Assembly: GCA_025809375.1 (NCBI GenBank)
Contig: CP099514.1
Location: 2,108,001-2,172,000, forward strand
DNA from: Bacillus zhangzhouensis
GTDB taxonomy: Bacteria > Bacillota > Bacilli > Bacillales > Bacillaceae
Length of the DNA stretch: 64,000 nucleotides
Reading direction: 5' to 3'
Below, piece after piece: positions 1-10,032 of this stretch (position 1 is the first letter of the stretch; each line of letters begins with the position of its first letter). The position numbers and the translations under genes are program-made. A model generated the notes under the pieces. It was given only the letters and a program-made list of their open reading frames with translations. It did no database searches and had not been told where the DNA came from.

Positions 1-1704
1 AAACAGCTGCCATTCATCAACTCGTGCATCTTTTAGCATCAGCTGGGGCTTTTTCCGGTTATTCCATTCATTGACGGACATTTCTCCAATCACGGAGATG
101 CGGCTTCCTGGAACCATTTCTTCCTTTAATTTCCCTTGGTGAAAGCCGACACAGTCAAGCAGCTTGTCTTTGTCTTTCAGAGACATTTTAATATGGTTGT
201 GATTTGCCCCAATTGTTCGGATATCTTCAAGCTCTGCATCTTCAATCATAATGAACGGTTTGGGGTTTGACATACCAAATGGTGACAGCATCCCCGCTTC
301 TTCAATCGCTTGAACCGTCAATTCGTCTACCTTGCACACGGCATCAATCCGCTGAATTGGAATAAAATCTTCTTCCGTCAATGTTTCATTTGCATATTGA
401 TTTAATCTTTCCCTTAGTAAAGCGACATCTTCCGCTCGAAGTGTCATCCCTGCTGCCATCGGATGCCCGCCGAAATGCGGCAAGATGTCGCGGCATTTGC
501 TTAGATGGAAAAACAGATCGAAGCCAGGAATACTCCGGGCTGATCCTTTTGCCATTTGCGTTTCTTCATCAATTCCAAGCACAATCGCCGGACGAGAAAA
601 TGTATCCGTCAATTTAGAGGCAACAATTCCGACAACGCCCGGATTCCAGCCAGCTTTCGCTACAACGATCGCAGACTGGTCATCACCTGTCTCTTCCACC
701 ATTTGAATGGCTTCTTCTGTGATCGTACTGACAATCTTTTGTCGTTCTTTATTCAGTTCCTGTACAAAACGAGCAAGCTCTTCTGCTTCATCCTTATCCT
801 CAGTCATAAGAAGATGAACGGCTGGATCTGCCTGTTCAATTCGCCCTACAGCATTCAGCCTTGGGGCAATTTGAAAGCCGACCGTTTCCTCGTCGGCTTC
901 TTCTAGAGCGGCCCCTGCTTCTTTTAATAACGCTTTCAACCCGGGTCTATTCGTCTGCCGAAGCTGCATAAGTCCTTTTTTGACGAGCCATCTATTCTCA
1001 TCATGAAGTGGTACAAGATCCGCGATTGTCCCTATTGCTGTAAGATCTAACAGCTGAACTGGCAGCTCCCCAAGAAGTGCATGCGCCACTTTAAATGCTA
1101 CACCTACACCAGCGAGCTCTTTAAAGGGATACTCACAACCCGGCTGCTTAGGATGGACAATGGCAAGTGCCTCAGGCAGCTCCTCACTTGGTTCATGGTG
1201 ATCTGTAATGATTAGGTCTAACCCTATTTCTTTTGCAATACGTGCTTCATTTACAGCAGCAATGCCTGTATCGACCGTGATGACAAGCGATGCTCCTTGC
1301 TCCTTGATATATCGAAAAGCCTGTTCATTAGGCCCATAGCCTTCTTTAAATCGATCTGGAATATAAAAATCTACTTTCGCAGACCGCTCTTTTAATGTAT
1401 GTAAAAGTACAGACGTACTTGTCACACCATCTGCATCATAATCTCCAAAGATCACAATCGATTCCTGCTCTTCGATCGCTTTGTTGATGCGCTCTACTGC
1501 TTCTTTCATTCCTTTTAAACGGAATGGATCATGAAATTCAGCTTTTTGATCAAATAAAAAAGACCTCGCCTCTTCTATTTCTTCAAGTCCTCTTTTTACG
1601 AGAAGCGATGCAGTCAGCGCTGAAATATTCAGATTTTCAGAGAGTGATTTCACTTTTTCTTCGCTTGGATGTTCATATTCCCAGCGCATTTTGGATAATA
1701 ACAT
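1..1704 (-). CDS. recJ: Single-stranded-DNA exonuclease RecJ, N-terminal 568 residues (runs off window)
   Basis: 5'-3' exonuclease on single-stranded DNA used in recombination and repair. The frame is open from ATG at 1704 to the window edge, so the C-terminal part (the B. subtilis protein is close to 786 residues) lies outside. Visible DHH-family metal motifs: D-Y-D-A-D-G starting at residue 88 and T-D-H-H-E-P with D168-H169-H170. The start is preceded by GAGGGGTGA at good spacing. A sigma-A promoter sits just upstream, so recJ need not depend on transcription from the membrane gene before it. Identification is firm; only the 3' part is missing. Confidence 0.95.
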   Translation of the reverse strand, partial: MLLSKMRWEYEHPSEEKVKSLSENLNISALTASLLVKRGLEEIEEARSFLFDQKAEFHDPFRLKGMKEAVERINKAIEEQESIVIFGDYDADGVTSTSVLLHTLKERSAKVDFYIPDRFKEGYGPNEQAFRYIKEQGASLVITVDTGIAAVNEARIAKEIGLDLIITDHHEPSEELPEALAIVHPKQPGCEYPFKELAGVGVAFKVAHALLGELPVQLLDLTAIGTIADLVPLHDENRWLVKKGLMQLRQTNRPGLKALLKEAGAALEEADEETVGFQIAPRLNAVGRIEQADPAVHLLMTEDKDEAEELARFVQELNKERQKIVSTITEEAIQMVEETGDDQSAIVVAKAGWNPGVVGIVASKLTDTFSRPAIVLGIDEETQMAKGSARSIPGFDLFFHLSKCRDILPHFGGHPMAAGMTLRAEDVALLRERLNQYANETLTEEDFIPIQRIDAVCKVDELTVQAIEEAGMLSPFGMSNPKPFIMIEDAELEDIRTIGANHNHIKMSLKDKDKLLDCVGFHQGKLKEEMVPGSRISVIGEMSVNEWNNRKKPQLMLKDARVDEWQLF

Positions 1705-1726
1705 AAATTCACCCCTCAACCACACT

Positions 1727-1756
1727 ATTATACTAGAGTGGCCTGAGGGGTTTCAA
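1727..1756 (-). promoter_or_regulatory. Predicted sigma-A promoter of recJ
   Basis: On the minus strand TTGAAA (1751-1756) and TATAAT (1727-1732) are separated by 18 bases, placing the start of transcription about 15-20 bases before the recJ ATG. The -35/spacer region contains CCCCTCA, complementary to the recJ ribosome binding site; because it lies upstream of the predicted +1 it would not be in this transcript, only in read-through RNA. Confidence 0.6.
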
Positions 1757-1785
1757 TTTTTATTTTATGAAATTGTGCCGAAAGA

Positions 1786-2136
1786 TTATTTTTCCTTCCG
1801 ATCAGATGATGCTGGCTGTTCTTTTAAAGATGTGACATGCGATTTCTTTTGAAGATCTTTGTCTGCCTTTTTCGTCAAAGCAGCAGGTGCAGCGGATACA
1901 CGCTCAGCTTTTAATGCCTTTAGTTCACGTTTCAGTTTCACAATTTGAAAGATCCCTGCAAATGCCACAATCAGGCCGCCCATTAATACAGAGCCGATAA
2001 TGACAAGGATCAGCGGCCATTCTGCCGTACCAAATAAGTAGTCTACTTCGACAGGCCGTACATTAATCACGGCAAATACTGAGACAATTAATACAAAAAT
2101 AAATGCGAGTATGATGGTCCATTGTTGTTTGTTCAT
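1786..2136 (-). CDS. yrvD: LapA-domain (DUF1049) small membrane protein, YrvD-like
   Basis: A 116-residue protein with two membrane segments (about residues 8-27 and 40-63) followed by a basic, Lys/Ala-rich cytoplasmic tail that could form a short coiled coil. This is the layout of the LapA/DUF1049 family and the position of B. subtilis yrvD between recJ and yrvC. The start ATG follows GGGGGATTTGTAG. LapA has a role in lipopolysaccharide control in Gram-negative bacteria, which cannot apply here; the function in Bacillus is unknown. Confidence 0.8.
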   Translation of the reverse strand: MNKQQWTIILAFIFVLIVSVFAVINVRPVEVDYLFGTAEWPLILVIIGSVLMGGLIVAFAGIFQIVKLKRELKALKAERVSAAPAALTKKADKDLQKKSHVTSLKEQPASSDRKEK

Positions 2137-2237
2137 CTACAAATCCCCCAAGCTTTTTCTTTTATTCTTCCCTTTTTACTGCCCTTTTTAAACACAGAAA
2201 GAAAGCAGTGGAAGAAAACCTATCAGCATGGGCATCA

Positions 2238-2726
2238 TCAGCTGCTGAGTTTTTCTTTAATCAGGTTCTTTAATTCTTTTCTTTCTCCAGAAATGACAAG
2301 GGTATCCCCTTCTTCGATGACGGTATCTGGTCCTGGATTTAAAATCTTCTCATGTGATTTTCTCACAATGGCGATGACTGTTACTTGATAGTTTTGGCGA
2401 ACATTGAGGTCACCGATGCTTCTCTGAACAGCTGGTGCATTCTTTTCAATTTTAAACCATTCAATCACCAGTTCATCAATGGCTACCTCTACGGTTTCAA
2501 GCGCTTTCGGCTTATAGACCATGCCGCCTAAAATAGCTGCAATTTGTCTTGCTTCTTCATCGTTTAGCAGGATGCCAGAAATTGTTTCTTCGTGGTCGTC
2601 CTCCTGAAAATGATACATTTCTCTTCTGCCGTCATCATGTGTAATGATGGCAAGCTTCTCATTATTTCTTGTGATCATTTCGGCTTTATGACCGATACCT
2701 GGCAGTTCAGTTTCCCGAACCTTCAT
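2238..2726 (-). CDS. yrvC: KhtT-like TrkA-C (RCK_C) domain protein, YrvC-like
   Basis: A soluble protein of 162 residues. The C-terminal half (about 85-160) looks like a TrkA-C/RCK_C ligand-binding domain, ending in the typical segment on storage of a small ligand (GDTLVISG). The family includes KhtT, the regulatory subunit of the KhtTU potassium/proton antiporter. No antiporter gene of the KhtU type lies beside it in this window, so the partner, if any, is encoded elsewhere. The start ATG has a strong GGAGGGG site. Function in cation transport is inferred from the family only. Confidence 0.75.
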   Translation of the reverse strand: MKVRETELPGIGHKAEMITRNNEKLAIITHDDGRREMYHFQEDDHEETISGILLNDEEARQIAAILGGMVYKPKALETVEVAIDELVIEWFKIEKNAPAVQRSIGDLNVRQNYQVTVIAIVRKSHEKILNPGPDTVIEEGDTLVISGERKELKNLIKEKLSS

Positions 2727-2872
2727 AACAGCCCCTCCAATAATAAAGCAAAATAAACTAAACAGACACTTGTTTCTCTACTGATCTAAACGTATGTCAT
2801 TATAGCAAAAGACCATTTTAAGATCAATGAAACCTGAATTTTTCAAAACGTTTATGTTTAAAAAACCGATAG

Positions 2873-2904
2873 AAAAAGGGCTAAAATGATGTTGATTTTA
2901 GCCC
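2873..2904 (-). terminator. Intrinsic terminator downstream of secDF
   Basis: GGGCTAAAAT (2878-2887) pairs exactly with ATTTTAGCCC (2895-2904) around a 7-base loop. On the minus strand the stem is followed by a run of five T. Together with the repeat at 2918-3039 this fills the roughly 340-base gap between yrvC and secDF; I see no gene there. Confidence 0.85.
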
Positions 2905-2917
2905 TTTGTCTTCTTTT

Positions 2918-3039
2918 CAGCGTGATAGAAAACCTTTGCAGCCCTAGGAAGGACGAGCACTGGCGCGGAGCGAATTTGACATTCGTGAGCACCAGCGCGC
3001 AGGACTGACACCGAATGCGAGGGTTTGTCTACACGCTGA
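2918..3039 (-). repeat. Fold-back intergenic repeat, long copy (A)
   Basis: On the minus strand this 122-base element begins AGCGTGTAGACAAACC and ends GGTTTTCTATCACGCT, so its two ends are almost exact reverse complements and the RNA would fold back on itself. A shorter copy in the opposite orientation is at 28764-28850. The outer parts of the two copies agree at about nine positions in ten. This copy carries about 30 extra central bases bounded by a repeated GTGCTC. It lies between the secDF stop codon and the secDF terminator. Confidence 0.75.
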
Positions 3040-3060
3040 GACTGCCTTCTCGGCAGTCTT
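3038..3060 (-). other. Small hairpin just after secDF stop
   Basis: GACTGCC (3040-3046) and GGCAGTC (3052-3058) form a 7-pair stem with a 5-base loop six bases past the secDF stop codon. On the minus strand no T run follows, so it is a stem-loop preceding the fold-back repeat rather than a classical terminator. Confidence 0.55.
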
Positions 3061-3066
3061 TCTAGA

Positions 3067-5295
3067 TTAAATATCTTGATCTGTATCTATCTTAGCAGGT
3101 TTTTTCAGCTCACGGCCTTTCCACATCAGCCAAATTTGTGCCGCGATATAAAGAGATGAGTACACCCCTGTTAATAAGCCGACAAGTAAGGCAATGGAGA
3201 AGTTTGTAATCGACGCTGATCCGAAGATAAGCAGTGCGACAACAACGACAAGCACAGTCAGCACCGTGTTGACAGATCGCGTAAAGGTTTGCTGTAAGCT
3301 TAAGTTCACAATGTACGATAGATCTTCAATGGTTTTCGGTTTACGTTTCTTCATTTGTTCACGAACCCTGTCGAAGGTAACGATCGTGTCGTTGATCGAG
3401 TACCCGATGACCGTGAGGATCGCAGCAATGAAGGTGACATCCACCTCTAAGCGCGTAATACTAAAGAAGGCGACAATAAAGAATGCGTCGTATAGCAGGG
3501 AGACAATCGCCGCAATCGCCATCTTATACTCAAATCGGATGGATACATATAAAATGATCCCGATAGAAGCAATGATGACGGCATATAGTGCATTACGGGC
3601 AAGTTCTTTTCCAACAGTCGGAGACACTGTACTTACGTTCGGCTCAGTGCCGTATTTATCTTTGAAGTAATCTTTTACTTCAGCAATCTTTTCTTTGTTC
3701 GGCACACCGACAAACCGTGCGGCTGCCTGGTTTTCTTTTTGACCCGATAACACTACACTGTCCGTTTCAAGATCCAGCTTTTTAAAGTCTTGCTCTACTT
3801 GTGCAGTTGTCAGCTTGTGATCGCTTTGAACATCAATCCTTGTTCCACTAGAAAAGTCAATACCGGCATTGAGCTTGAAAATGGAAAGAACGATGATTCC
3901 CGCAATGGTAATGGCTGCTGAGAAAATCATAAAGCCTTTACGTTTGCTGACGAAATCCCATTTATCAAATGGCGTTTTCGGCTCCGTATTTTCTGTTGTT
4001 TCATGAATACTCATGATGTCTTTTTTGCGGACACCAAACCAGCCTTTTTTGCGGTCAAGCGCGCGGCTTTCTACAAGCAGTCCAAGAAGGAATCTTGATA
4101 GGAATACAGCCGTGATAAAGCTTGTTAAAATCGAGAGGATGAGCATTGTTGCAAATCCTTTTACAGAGCTTGTTCCGAAGAAGAACAGCACTCCGCCGGC
4201 AATAATACTTGTTAAGTTTGCATCAAAGATGGTCGCAAATGATCTGCGGTTCCCTGATCTGAAAGCAGAACGGACAGATTTGCCGAGCTTCAGCTCTTCT
4301 TTGATCCGTTCATAAGTAATAATGTTGGCATCAACAGCCATCCCTACCCCTAAAATGAGTGCGGCAATTCCAGGCAGTGTCATAACCGCGCCCATCCAGT
4401 CAAACACTTGCAACGTAATATAGATATAAGCTGAAAGTGTGATGACAGCAATAAAACCAGGTAAACGGTAATAAAATAGCATGAATAAGAAGATAAATGC
4501 GATTCCTACAATTCCTGCGAACACTGTTTCGTTCAGTGCTTGTTCACCAAACTGTGCACTTACAGATGTGGAATATTTTTCTGTTAATTTTACTGGCAAT
4601 GCCCCGGCATTTAAAATACTTGCAAGGTCTTTTGCCTCTTGGACAGTAAAATTCCCTTCAATTTGTACGTCACTGCTGTTAATCTCTTGATTCACATTTG
4701 GTGCAGATACATATTTGTGGTTTGATTTTGAGACTTCTTTTTTGAAGGAGTCTCCTTTGTGATAATCAAGCCAAATGACGAGCTGATTATTTGGTGCCAT
4801 CGCTGCTACTTTTCTTGTGACGTCACCAAATTTTTTCGCATCTTTGAGTTTAACCGTCACAATCGGTTCATTCGTTTGATTGAATGTTTGTTTTGCACTG
4901 TTTTCAACAAGATCAGATCCGTTTAGGAGCTCTTTATCATTCGTATCTCTGAAGGATAACTGCGCTTCAGTGGAAAGAATTTCCCTTGCTCTGTTTTGAT
5001 CTTTTACTCCCGCTAGCTGCACACGGATACGGTTGTTGCCTTCAATCGAGATGTTCGGCTCACTTACACCAAGCACGTTCGCTCTTCGGTTAAGAGCCTC
5101 CACTGTACTAACAAGAACACTATTTGTGATCTTGTCCTCTTTTTTCACTGGATGTACATCATACAGGACTTCAAATCCACCCTGTAAATCCAGCCCTAGC
5201 GTTATATCTTTCGCAACAGGCTTTGTCAGTAAGCCCACGCCAGTTCCGATTAACAGAACCACTAAGAAAAACGCAAGAATGCGCCCTTTTTTCAT
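3067..5295 (-). CDS. secDF: SecDF protein-export membrane protein (fused SecD-SecF)
   Basis: Proton-driven accessory subunit of the Sec translocase that helps pull exported proteins through the membrane. The 742-residue product is a natural SecD-SecF fusion, as in B. subtilis (737). The SecD half has an N-terminal membrane helix, a large external domain (about 30-255) and a five-helix block with the conserved GMAVDANIITYERIKEE segment. The SecF half (about 440-740) repeats the plan, with GYSINDTIVTFDRVRE. The start ATG follows AAGGAGGAAATACATA. comN lies upstream on the same strand with a 40-base gap. Confidence 0.97.
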   Translation of the reverse strand: MKKGRILAFFLVVLLIGTGVGLLTKPVAKDITLGLDLQGGFEVLYDVHPVKKEDKITNSVLVSTVEALNRRANVLGVSEPNISIEGNNRIRVQLAGVKDQNRAREILSTEAQLSFRDTNDKELLNGSDLVENSAKQTFNQTNEPIVTVKLKDAKKFGDVTRKVAAMAPNNQLVIWLDYHKGDSFKKEVSKSNHKYVSAPNVNQEINSSDVQIEGNFTVQEAKDLASILNAGALPVKLTEKYSTSVSAQFGEQALNETVFAGIVGIAFIFLFMLFYYRLPGFIAVITLSAYIYITLQVFDWMGAVMTLPGIAALILGVGMAVDANIITYERIKEELKLGKSVRSAFRSGNRRSFATIFDANLTSIIAGGVLFFFGTSSVKGFATMLILSILTSFITAVFLSRFLLGLLVESRALDRKKGWFGVRKKDIMSIHETTENTEPKTPFDKWDFVSKRKGFMIFSAAITIAGIIVLSIFKLNAGIDFSSGTRIDVQSDHKLTTAQVEQDFKKLDLETDSVVLSGQKENQAAARFVGVPNKEKIAEVKDYFKDKYGTEPNVSTVSPTVGKELARNALYAVIIASIGIILYVSIRFEYKMAIAAIVSLLYDAFFIVAFFSITRLEVDVTFIAAILTVIGYSINDTIVTFDRVREQMKKRKPKTIEDLSYIVNLSLQQTFTRSVNTVLTVLVVVVALLIFGSASITNFSIALLVGLLTGVYSSLYIAAQIWLMWKGRELKKPAKIDTDQDI

Positions 5296-5335
5296 TATGT
5301 ATTTCCTCCTTAAACACCTGAATCATTAAGATGGC

Positions 5336-5632
5336 TTATTTCAACAGTTCATCCAGCATATTCTTGCCATCTTCACTGTCCAAAAAAGCAGACGTTTTAA
5401 ACGACTGAACGGTTGCATAGTTCATAAATTCGCCTATTTTCACAGATAAAATATCTGCAACCATTTCATGAATCGGATACTCTTGTTTTTTCTTCCACTT
5501 CTTATTCTCTAAGTATGACCATAATTCCTCTAAATCTACATCTTTATAGCCCAAAACGATGAATTCTTCAAGCTTACTGAACAGAAAAGGCTTTAAATGG
5601 TCTTTGTAAATAGCAGCTGGGTGTTGTGTCAT
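5336..5632 (-). CDS. comN: Post-transcriptional competence regulator ComN
   Basis: A 98-residue soluble protein matching the length and position of B. subtilis ComN (YrzD), which promotes accumulation of the comE late-competence transcript and is linked to the division-site protein DivIVA. The sequence is charged and helical with no membrane segment; the middle has a run of lysines (KKWKKKQE, about residues 49-56). The start ATG follows AAAGGGGGAGCTACGCA. It is divergent from spoVB and may be co-transcribed with secDF. The assignment rests on family resemblance and synteny. Confidence 0.85.
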   Translation of the reverse strand: MTQHPAAIYKDHLKPFLFSKLEEFIVLGYKDVDLEELWSYLENKKWKKKQEYPIHEMVADILSVKIGEFMNYATVQSFKTSAFLDSEDGKNMLDELLK

Positions 5633-5748
5633 TGCGTAGCTCCCCCTTTTCAGTTTTTTATCGAGAGACTTGTCATGCTTGGACGATATACACGCATATC
5701 TTATTGTATATGATTCTATGTCGTTTGAGAAGGTAGGTGATCTGTGAT

Positions 5749-7299
5749 TTGACGAAGCAAACGTTTTTAAAGGGGACCATTATTTTAATTTTAGCAGGTT
5801 TTATCACGAGAATATTGGGTTTTGTCAATCGAATTGTCATTGCAAGGTTCATTGGCGAAGAAGGAGTCGGGCTTTATATGATGGCTGCACCTACCTTTTT
5901 TCTCGCCGTGACGCTCACCCAATTCGGCCTGCCTGTCGCCATTAGTAAGCTTGTCGCAGAAGCAGAAGCCCGGGGGGACAAACAGAAAACAAAACGTATT
6001 CTGGTCATGTCCCTTGCGATAACAGGAACACTCAGCCTGATTTTCACGCCGCTCTTTTTATGGTTTGCGCCCATCATGGCAGAAAATATGCTGACAGACC
6101 CTAGAACGGTCTATCCACTGCTTGCCATTACACCTGTCGTACCAGTCATCGCCATTTCCAGTGTGTTAAGAGGCTATTTCCAGGGCAGACAGCAAATGAG
6201 TCCGCTTGCGATGTCTCAAGTTCTGGAGCAGGTCGCAAGAATTTCACTAGTGGCGGTATGTACAACGGCTTTCCTGCCTTACGGGATTGAATTTGCGGCA
6301 GCAGGTGCGATGGTGTCATCTGTGATTGGAGAGATGATTTCACTTGCTTACTTACTGATCGCCTTCCGCTATAAAAAAACCATTCGTATTCGAAAACGAT
6401 TTTTTAAGGCGATTCATGACGGCAAGGACACGTTTAAGCAGCTGATGAGCATTGCCCTGCCAACAACAGGCAGCCGTTTTATCGGAAATATTTCGTGGTT
6501 TTTAGAGCCGATTGTTGTCGCGCAAAGTCTTGCCATTGCTGGATATGCGGCTGTTGAGGCGACAAGGCAGTACGGGGAGTTGACCGGGCTTGCCCTGACC
6601 CTTTTGACACTGCCTAGTTTTATTACGTATTCACTCTCCACTGCCTTAGTTCCGGCGATCAGTGAAGGAATGGAGCAGAACAAACGTAAAACGGTCGAAT
6701 ACCGGCTGAAGCAGGCGATGCGCCTTTGTTTACTCAGCGGAGGCATTTCATGTATTATTCTTTTCGTTTACGCAGAAGATTTAACGCTCTTTATGTATGG
6801 TTCGTCGCATGCGGCCATTTATGTGAAATTCATGGCGCCATTTTTCCTTCTCTATTATTTTCAGGGGCCCCTTCAAGCCGTGCTTCAAGCACTCAATTTA
6901 GCTGGTGCTGCGATGACCAACAGCCTGATAGGTGCCATTGTGAAAACAGGGATGATTTTTGTCCTTGCTTCACAGCCTGGCTTTGGTATTATGGGCGCAG
7001 CACTTGCGATATTAATCGGCATCATCCTCGTCACACTGCTCCATGCGGCAACTGTTGGAAAGGTGCTGCCTATTCATTTACCATTAAAGGAATATGGGCT
7101 ATGCGTCCTTGTAATTATCGGTACGGGGGCTGTCAGCCTTTGGATGAAATCTCAAGTAAACGAACTCTTTTCTGCTCCTATAGAACTTGTGACGCTCATC
7201 TTTGTTACGTGCATGCTGTATGTCATTCTATTAATCTGCCTAGGCCTAGTGAAACGAGAAGAACTACGCCGCATCCCGTTCATTGGGAAGCTGTTTTAG
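5749..7299 (+). CDS. spoVB: Stage V sporulation protein B, MOP-family flippase
   Basis: Polytopic protein of the MATE/MviN flippase superfamily needed for spore cortex formation, most likely by moving a lipid-linked peptidoglycan precursor. The product has about 14 hydrophobic segments over 516 residues (B. subtilis 518). I start it at TTG 5749, giving M-TKQTFLKGT, because the AGGTGA at 5735-5740 is then 8 bases away and the N-terminus matches the known family start; the in-frame GTG at 5737 would overlap that ribosome binding site. It ends one base before yrbG, so the two genes converge without room for a terminator. Confidence 0.93.
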   Translation: MTKQTFLKGTIILILAGFITRILGFVNRIVIARFIGEEGVGLYMMAAPTFFLAVTLTQFGLPVAISKLVAEAEARGDKQKTKRILVMSLAITGTLSLIFTPLFLWFAPIMAENMLTDPRTVYPLLAITPVVPVIAISSVLRGYFQGRQQMSPLAMSQVLEQVARISLVAVCTTAFLPYGIEFAAAGAMVSSVIGEMISLAYLLIAFRYKKTIRIRKRFFKAIHDGKDTFKQLMSIALPTTGSRFIGNISWFLEPIVVAQSLAIAGYAAVEATRQYGELTGLALTLLTLPSFITYSLSTALVPAISEGMEQNKRKTVEYRLKQAMRLCLLSGGISCIILFVYAEDLTLFMYGSSHAAIYVKFMAPFFLLYYFQGPLQAVLQALNLAGAAMTNSLIGAIVKTGMIFVLASQPGFGIMGAALAILIGIILVTLLHAATVGKVLPIHLPLKEYGLCVLVIIGTGAVSLWMKSQVNELFSAPIELVTLIFVTCMLYVILLICLGLVKREELRRIPFIGKLF

Positions 7300-7300
7300 C

Positions 7301-7963
7301 TCATCTCTTTTTGATCACTTCATCTTTCAAATCAATATAAAATGTTTTTTGATTAAAGCTACAGTAGGAGATTTGATCGATATGATGATAACCTCTTTTA
7401 GCAAGCTCCTCTTTCAGCCACTGTTCATTTTGATTGATTTGTTTAAGGTGGTCATGCTGCACCACACCGTCCGCAATAAGTGGAAGCTCAAGCGCTGCAT
7501 GTTTGCGCTTGTTTTCTTTTTCGACGACGGCGAGCTTTCCAGACGGCTCTAAAATGGCGTAAGAGACATCCTGAATGCTGTCGATGTTATTTTCTCTTAA
7601 TTGAATGAGCAGATCATCAAAATTGTATCGCTGTTTTCTCATTGCACCCTCGTCTATTTTCCCATTGATGATGAGCAAGGCCGGTTTGCCGTCAAGAAAA
7701 CGCCGGACACCTTGGAATTTCAATGAGAAATAGGCAAGTGTAATTTGAATGAAGGTTAACAAGAGAATTGGCCATACCGTATGTAACATGTGATCCTCTA
7801 CTTCTTCTATGGCGAGAACTGCTATTTCCGCAATCATCATAAAAATGACCAGATCTAAAATACTCAGTTCACCAATTTCCCTTTTGCCCATTAAGCGAAA
7901 AATAAACCAAATAAGAAAATATAAAATAATGGTTCTCATGGAAATGATTAAGATGTCCTGCAT
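7301..7963 (-). CDS. yrbG: DUF421/YetF-family membrane protein YrbG
   Basis: A 220-residue protein with three N-terminal membrane helices (about residues 8-100) and a cytoplasmic DUF421 domain containing the family pattern (LIINGKID, then [23 protein letters not shown]). The family has several members in Bacillus; some are linked to germination or membrane stress, but the role of this one is not established. I start at ATG 7961-7963, 11 bases after AAGGAGG; an in-frame upstream start would add 13 residues with no good binding site. Convergent with spoVB. Confidence 0.85.
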   Translation of the reverse strand: MQDILIISMRTIILYFLIWFIFRLMGKREIGELSILDLVIFMMIAEIAVLAIEEVEDHMLHTVWPILLLTFIQITLAYFSLKFQGVRRFLDGKPALLIINGKIDEGAMRKQRYNFDDLLIQLRENNIDSIQDVSYAILEPSGKLAVVEKENKRKHAALELPLIADGVVQHDHLKQINQNEQWLKEELAKRGYHHIDQISYCSFNQKTFYIDLKDEVIKKR

Positions 7964-8114
7964 GTGATGTAAACCCTCCTTCTCCATCATAGCTTGTGAC
8001 AAAACACTTTATTTATGTAGAAAAGAAACAGCTGAAACATGTCTATTTTTTCTTCACTGTGAATACATTTTAGTAAAAGACAAGCTTCGGTCAATTGGAG
8101 AGGAGACAAATCAC

Positions 8115-8492
8115 ATGCAAGAAACAAAACAAATTGGAAAAGGCATTTTATCCGGCTTAATTGCCATTTTTGTCGTGATGGTTGTGACAAGTTTACTTGT
8201 GTCGCTTATGCTTACATTCACAAGTATGCAGGAATCATCATTTACATGGATGATTATGATTTTGTCCTTTGTCGCCCTTTTATTAGGTGGCATCATTTCT
8301 GGCGGGAAAGCAAAGGAGCGTGGCTGGCTAATTGGTGCGATCACGTCTATCATTTTTTCTCTCACTGTATTTTTATTTCAATATTTGGGGTTTGGAAAAA
8401 CGTTTTCACCAGAGCAGTTCATCTATCATGGGGCATTTTTAGGCATTTGTATGCTGGGGGGAATGATTGGCGTCAATTTTCGAGGGAAATAA
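8115..8492 (+). CDS. yrzE: TIGR04086-type membrane protein YrzE
   Basis: A small integral membrane protein of 125 residues with four predicted helices (about 10-35, 42-65, 70-92, 102-122) and a Gly-rich GGIISGGKAKERG turn between helices 2 and 3. It resembles the TIGR04086 family and occupies the place of B. subtilis yrzE beside yrbG and yajC. The start ATG follows GAGAGGAGACAAATCAC. Function unknown. It shares a two-way terminator with yajC. Confidence 0.8.
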   Translation: MQETKQIGKGILSGLIAIFVVMVVTSLLVSLMLTFTSMQESSFTWMIMILSFVALLLGGIISGGKAKERGWLIGAITSIIFSLTVFLFQYLGFGKTFSPEQFIYHGAFLGICMLGGMIGVNFRGK

Positions 8493-8522
8493 AAAAAGAG
8501 CGGATCATATCGCTCTTTTTTT
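8491..8522. terminator. Bidirectional terminator between yrzE and yajC
   Basis: AAAGAGCG and CGCTCTTT pair across an 8-base loop, with an A run before and a T run after. It can end both convergent transcripts, yrzE and the tgt-yajC side. Confidence 0.85.
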
Positions 8523-8541
8523 ATGGCTATGTATCAGAGGA

Positions 8542-8808
8542 TTAGCCTTTGTCAGCTAATTCTCTGATAGCACGGCGATCGAAAGTTAAACGGTTGTTTT
8601 CGCTTGTTTTGATGACCACTTTTGATTCATCAATTGAGTCGATTTCACCGTGTAAACCACCGATTGTGACGATTTTATCGCCTTTTGATAAAGATTGCTG
8701 CATCTGACGCACAGCTTTCTGTTGCTTTTGCTGTGGACGGATTAACAAGAAGTAAAGCACAGCAAACATGACAACAATCATAATGATTGAACCCATACCA
8801 CCATCCAT
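8542..8808 (-). CDS. yajC: Preprotein translocase subunit YajC
   Basis: An 88-residue single-pass membrane protein that associates with SecDF. One membrane helix (about 7-24) is followed by the family signature LIRPQQKQQKAVRQM and a beta-rich cytoplasmic domain (DKIVTIGGLHGEIDSID). Last gene of the queA-tgt-yajC cluster, 47 bases after tgt. The start ATG follows AAAGGGGTGAAATAGA. The same cluster order occurs in many bacteria, usually with secDF close by, as here. Confidence 0.95.
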   Translation of the reverse strand: MDGGMGSIIMIVVMFAVLYFLLIRPQQKQQKAVRQMQQSLSKGDKIVTIGGLHGEIDSIDESKVVIKTSENNRLTFDRRAIRELADKG

Positions 8809-8855
8809 TCTATTTCACCCCTTTCTAAAGCATTGTAAAGCCTTTCGTTTATGCG

Positions 8856-10022
<1,167 letters not shown>

Positions 10023-10032
10023 TTATATGATG

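Noticed and set aside
1712..1750. CCCCTCA/TGAGGGG inverted repeat as a terminator of yrvD
   Set aside because: On the minus strand it is followed by the recJ start, not a T run, and it contains a good sigma-A promoter; better explained as overlap of promoter and ribosome binding site.
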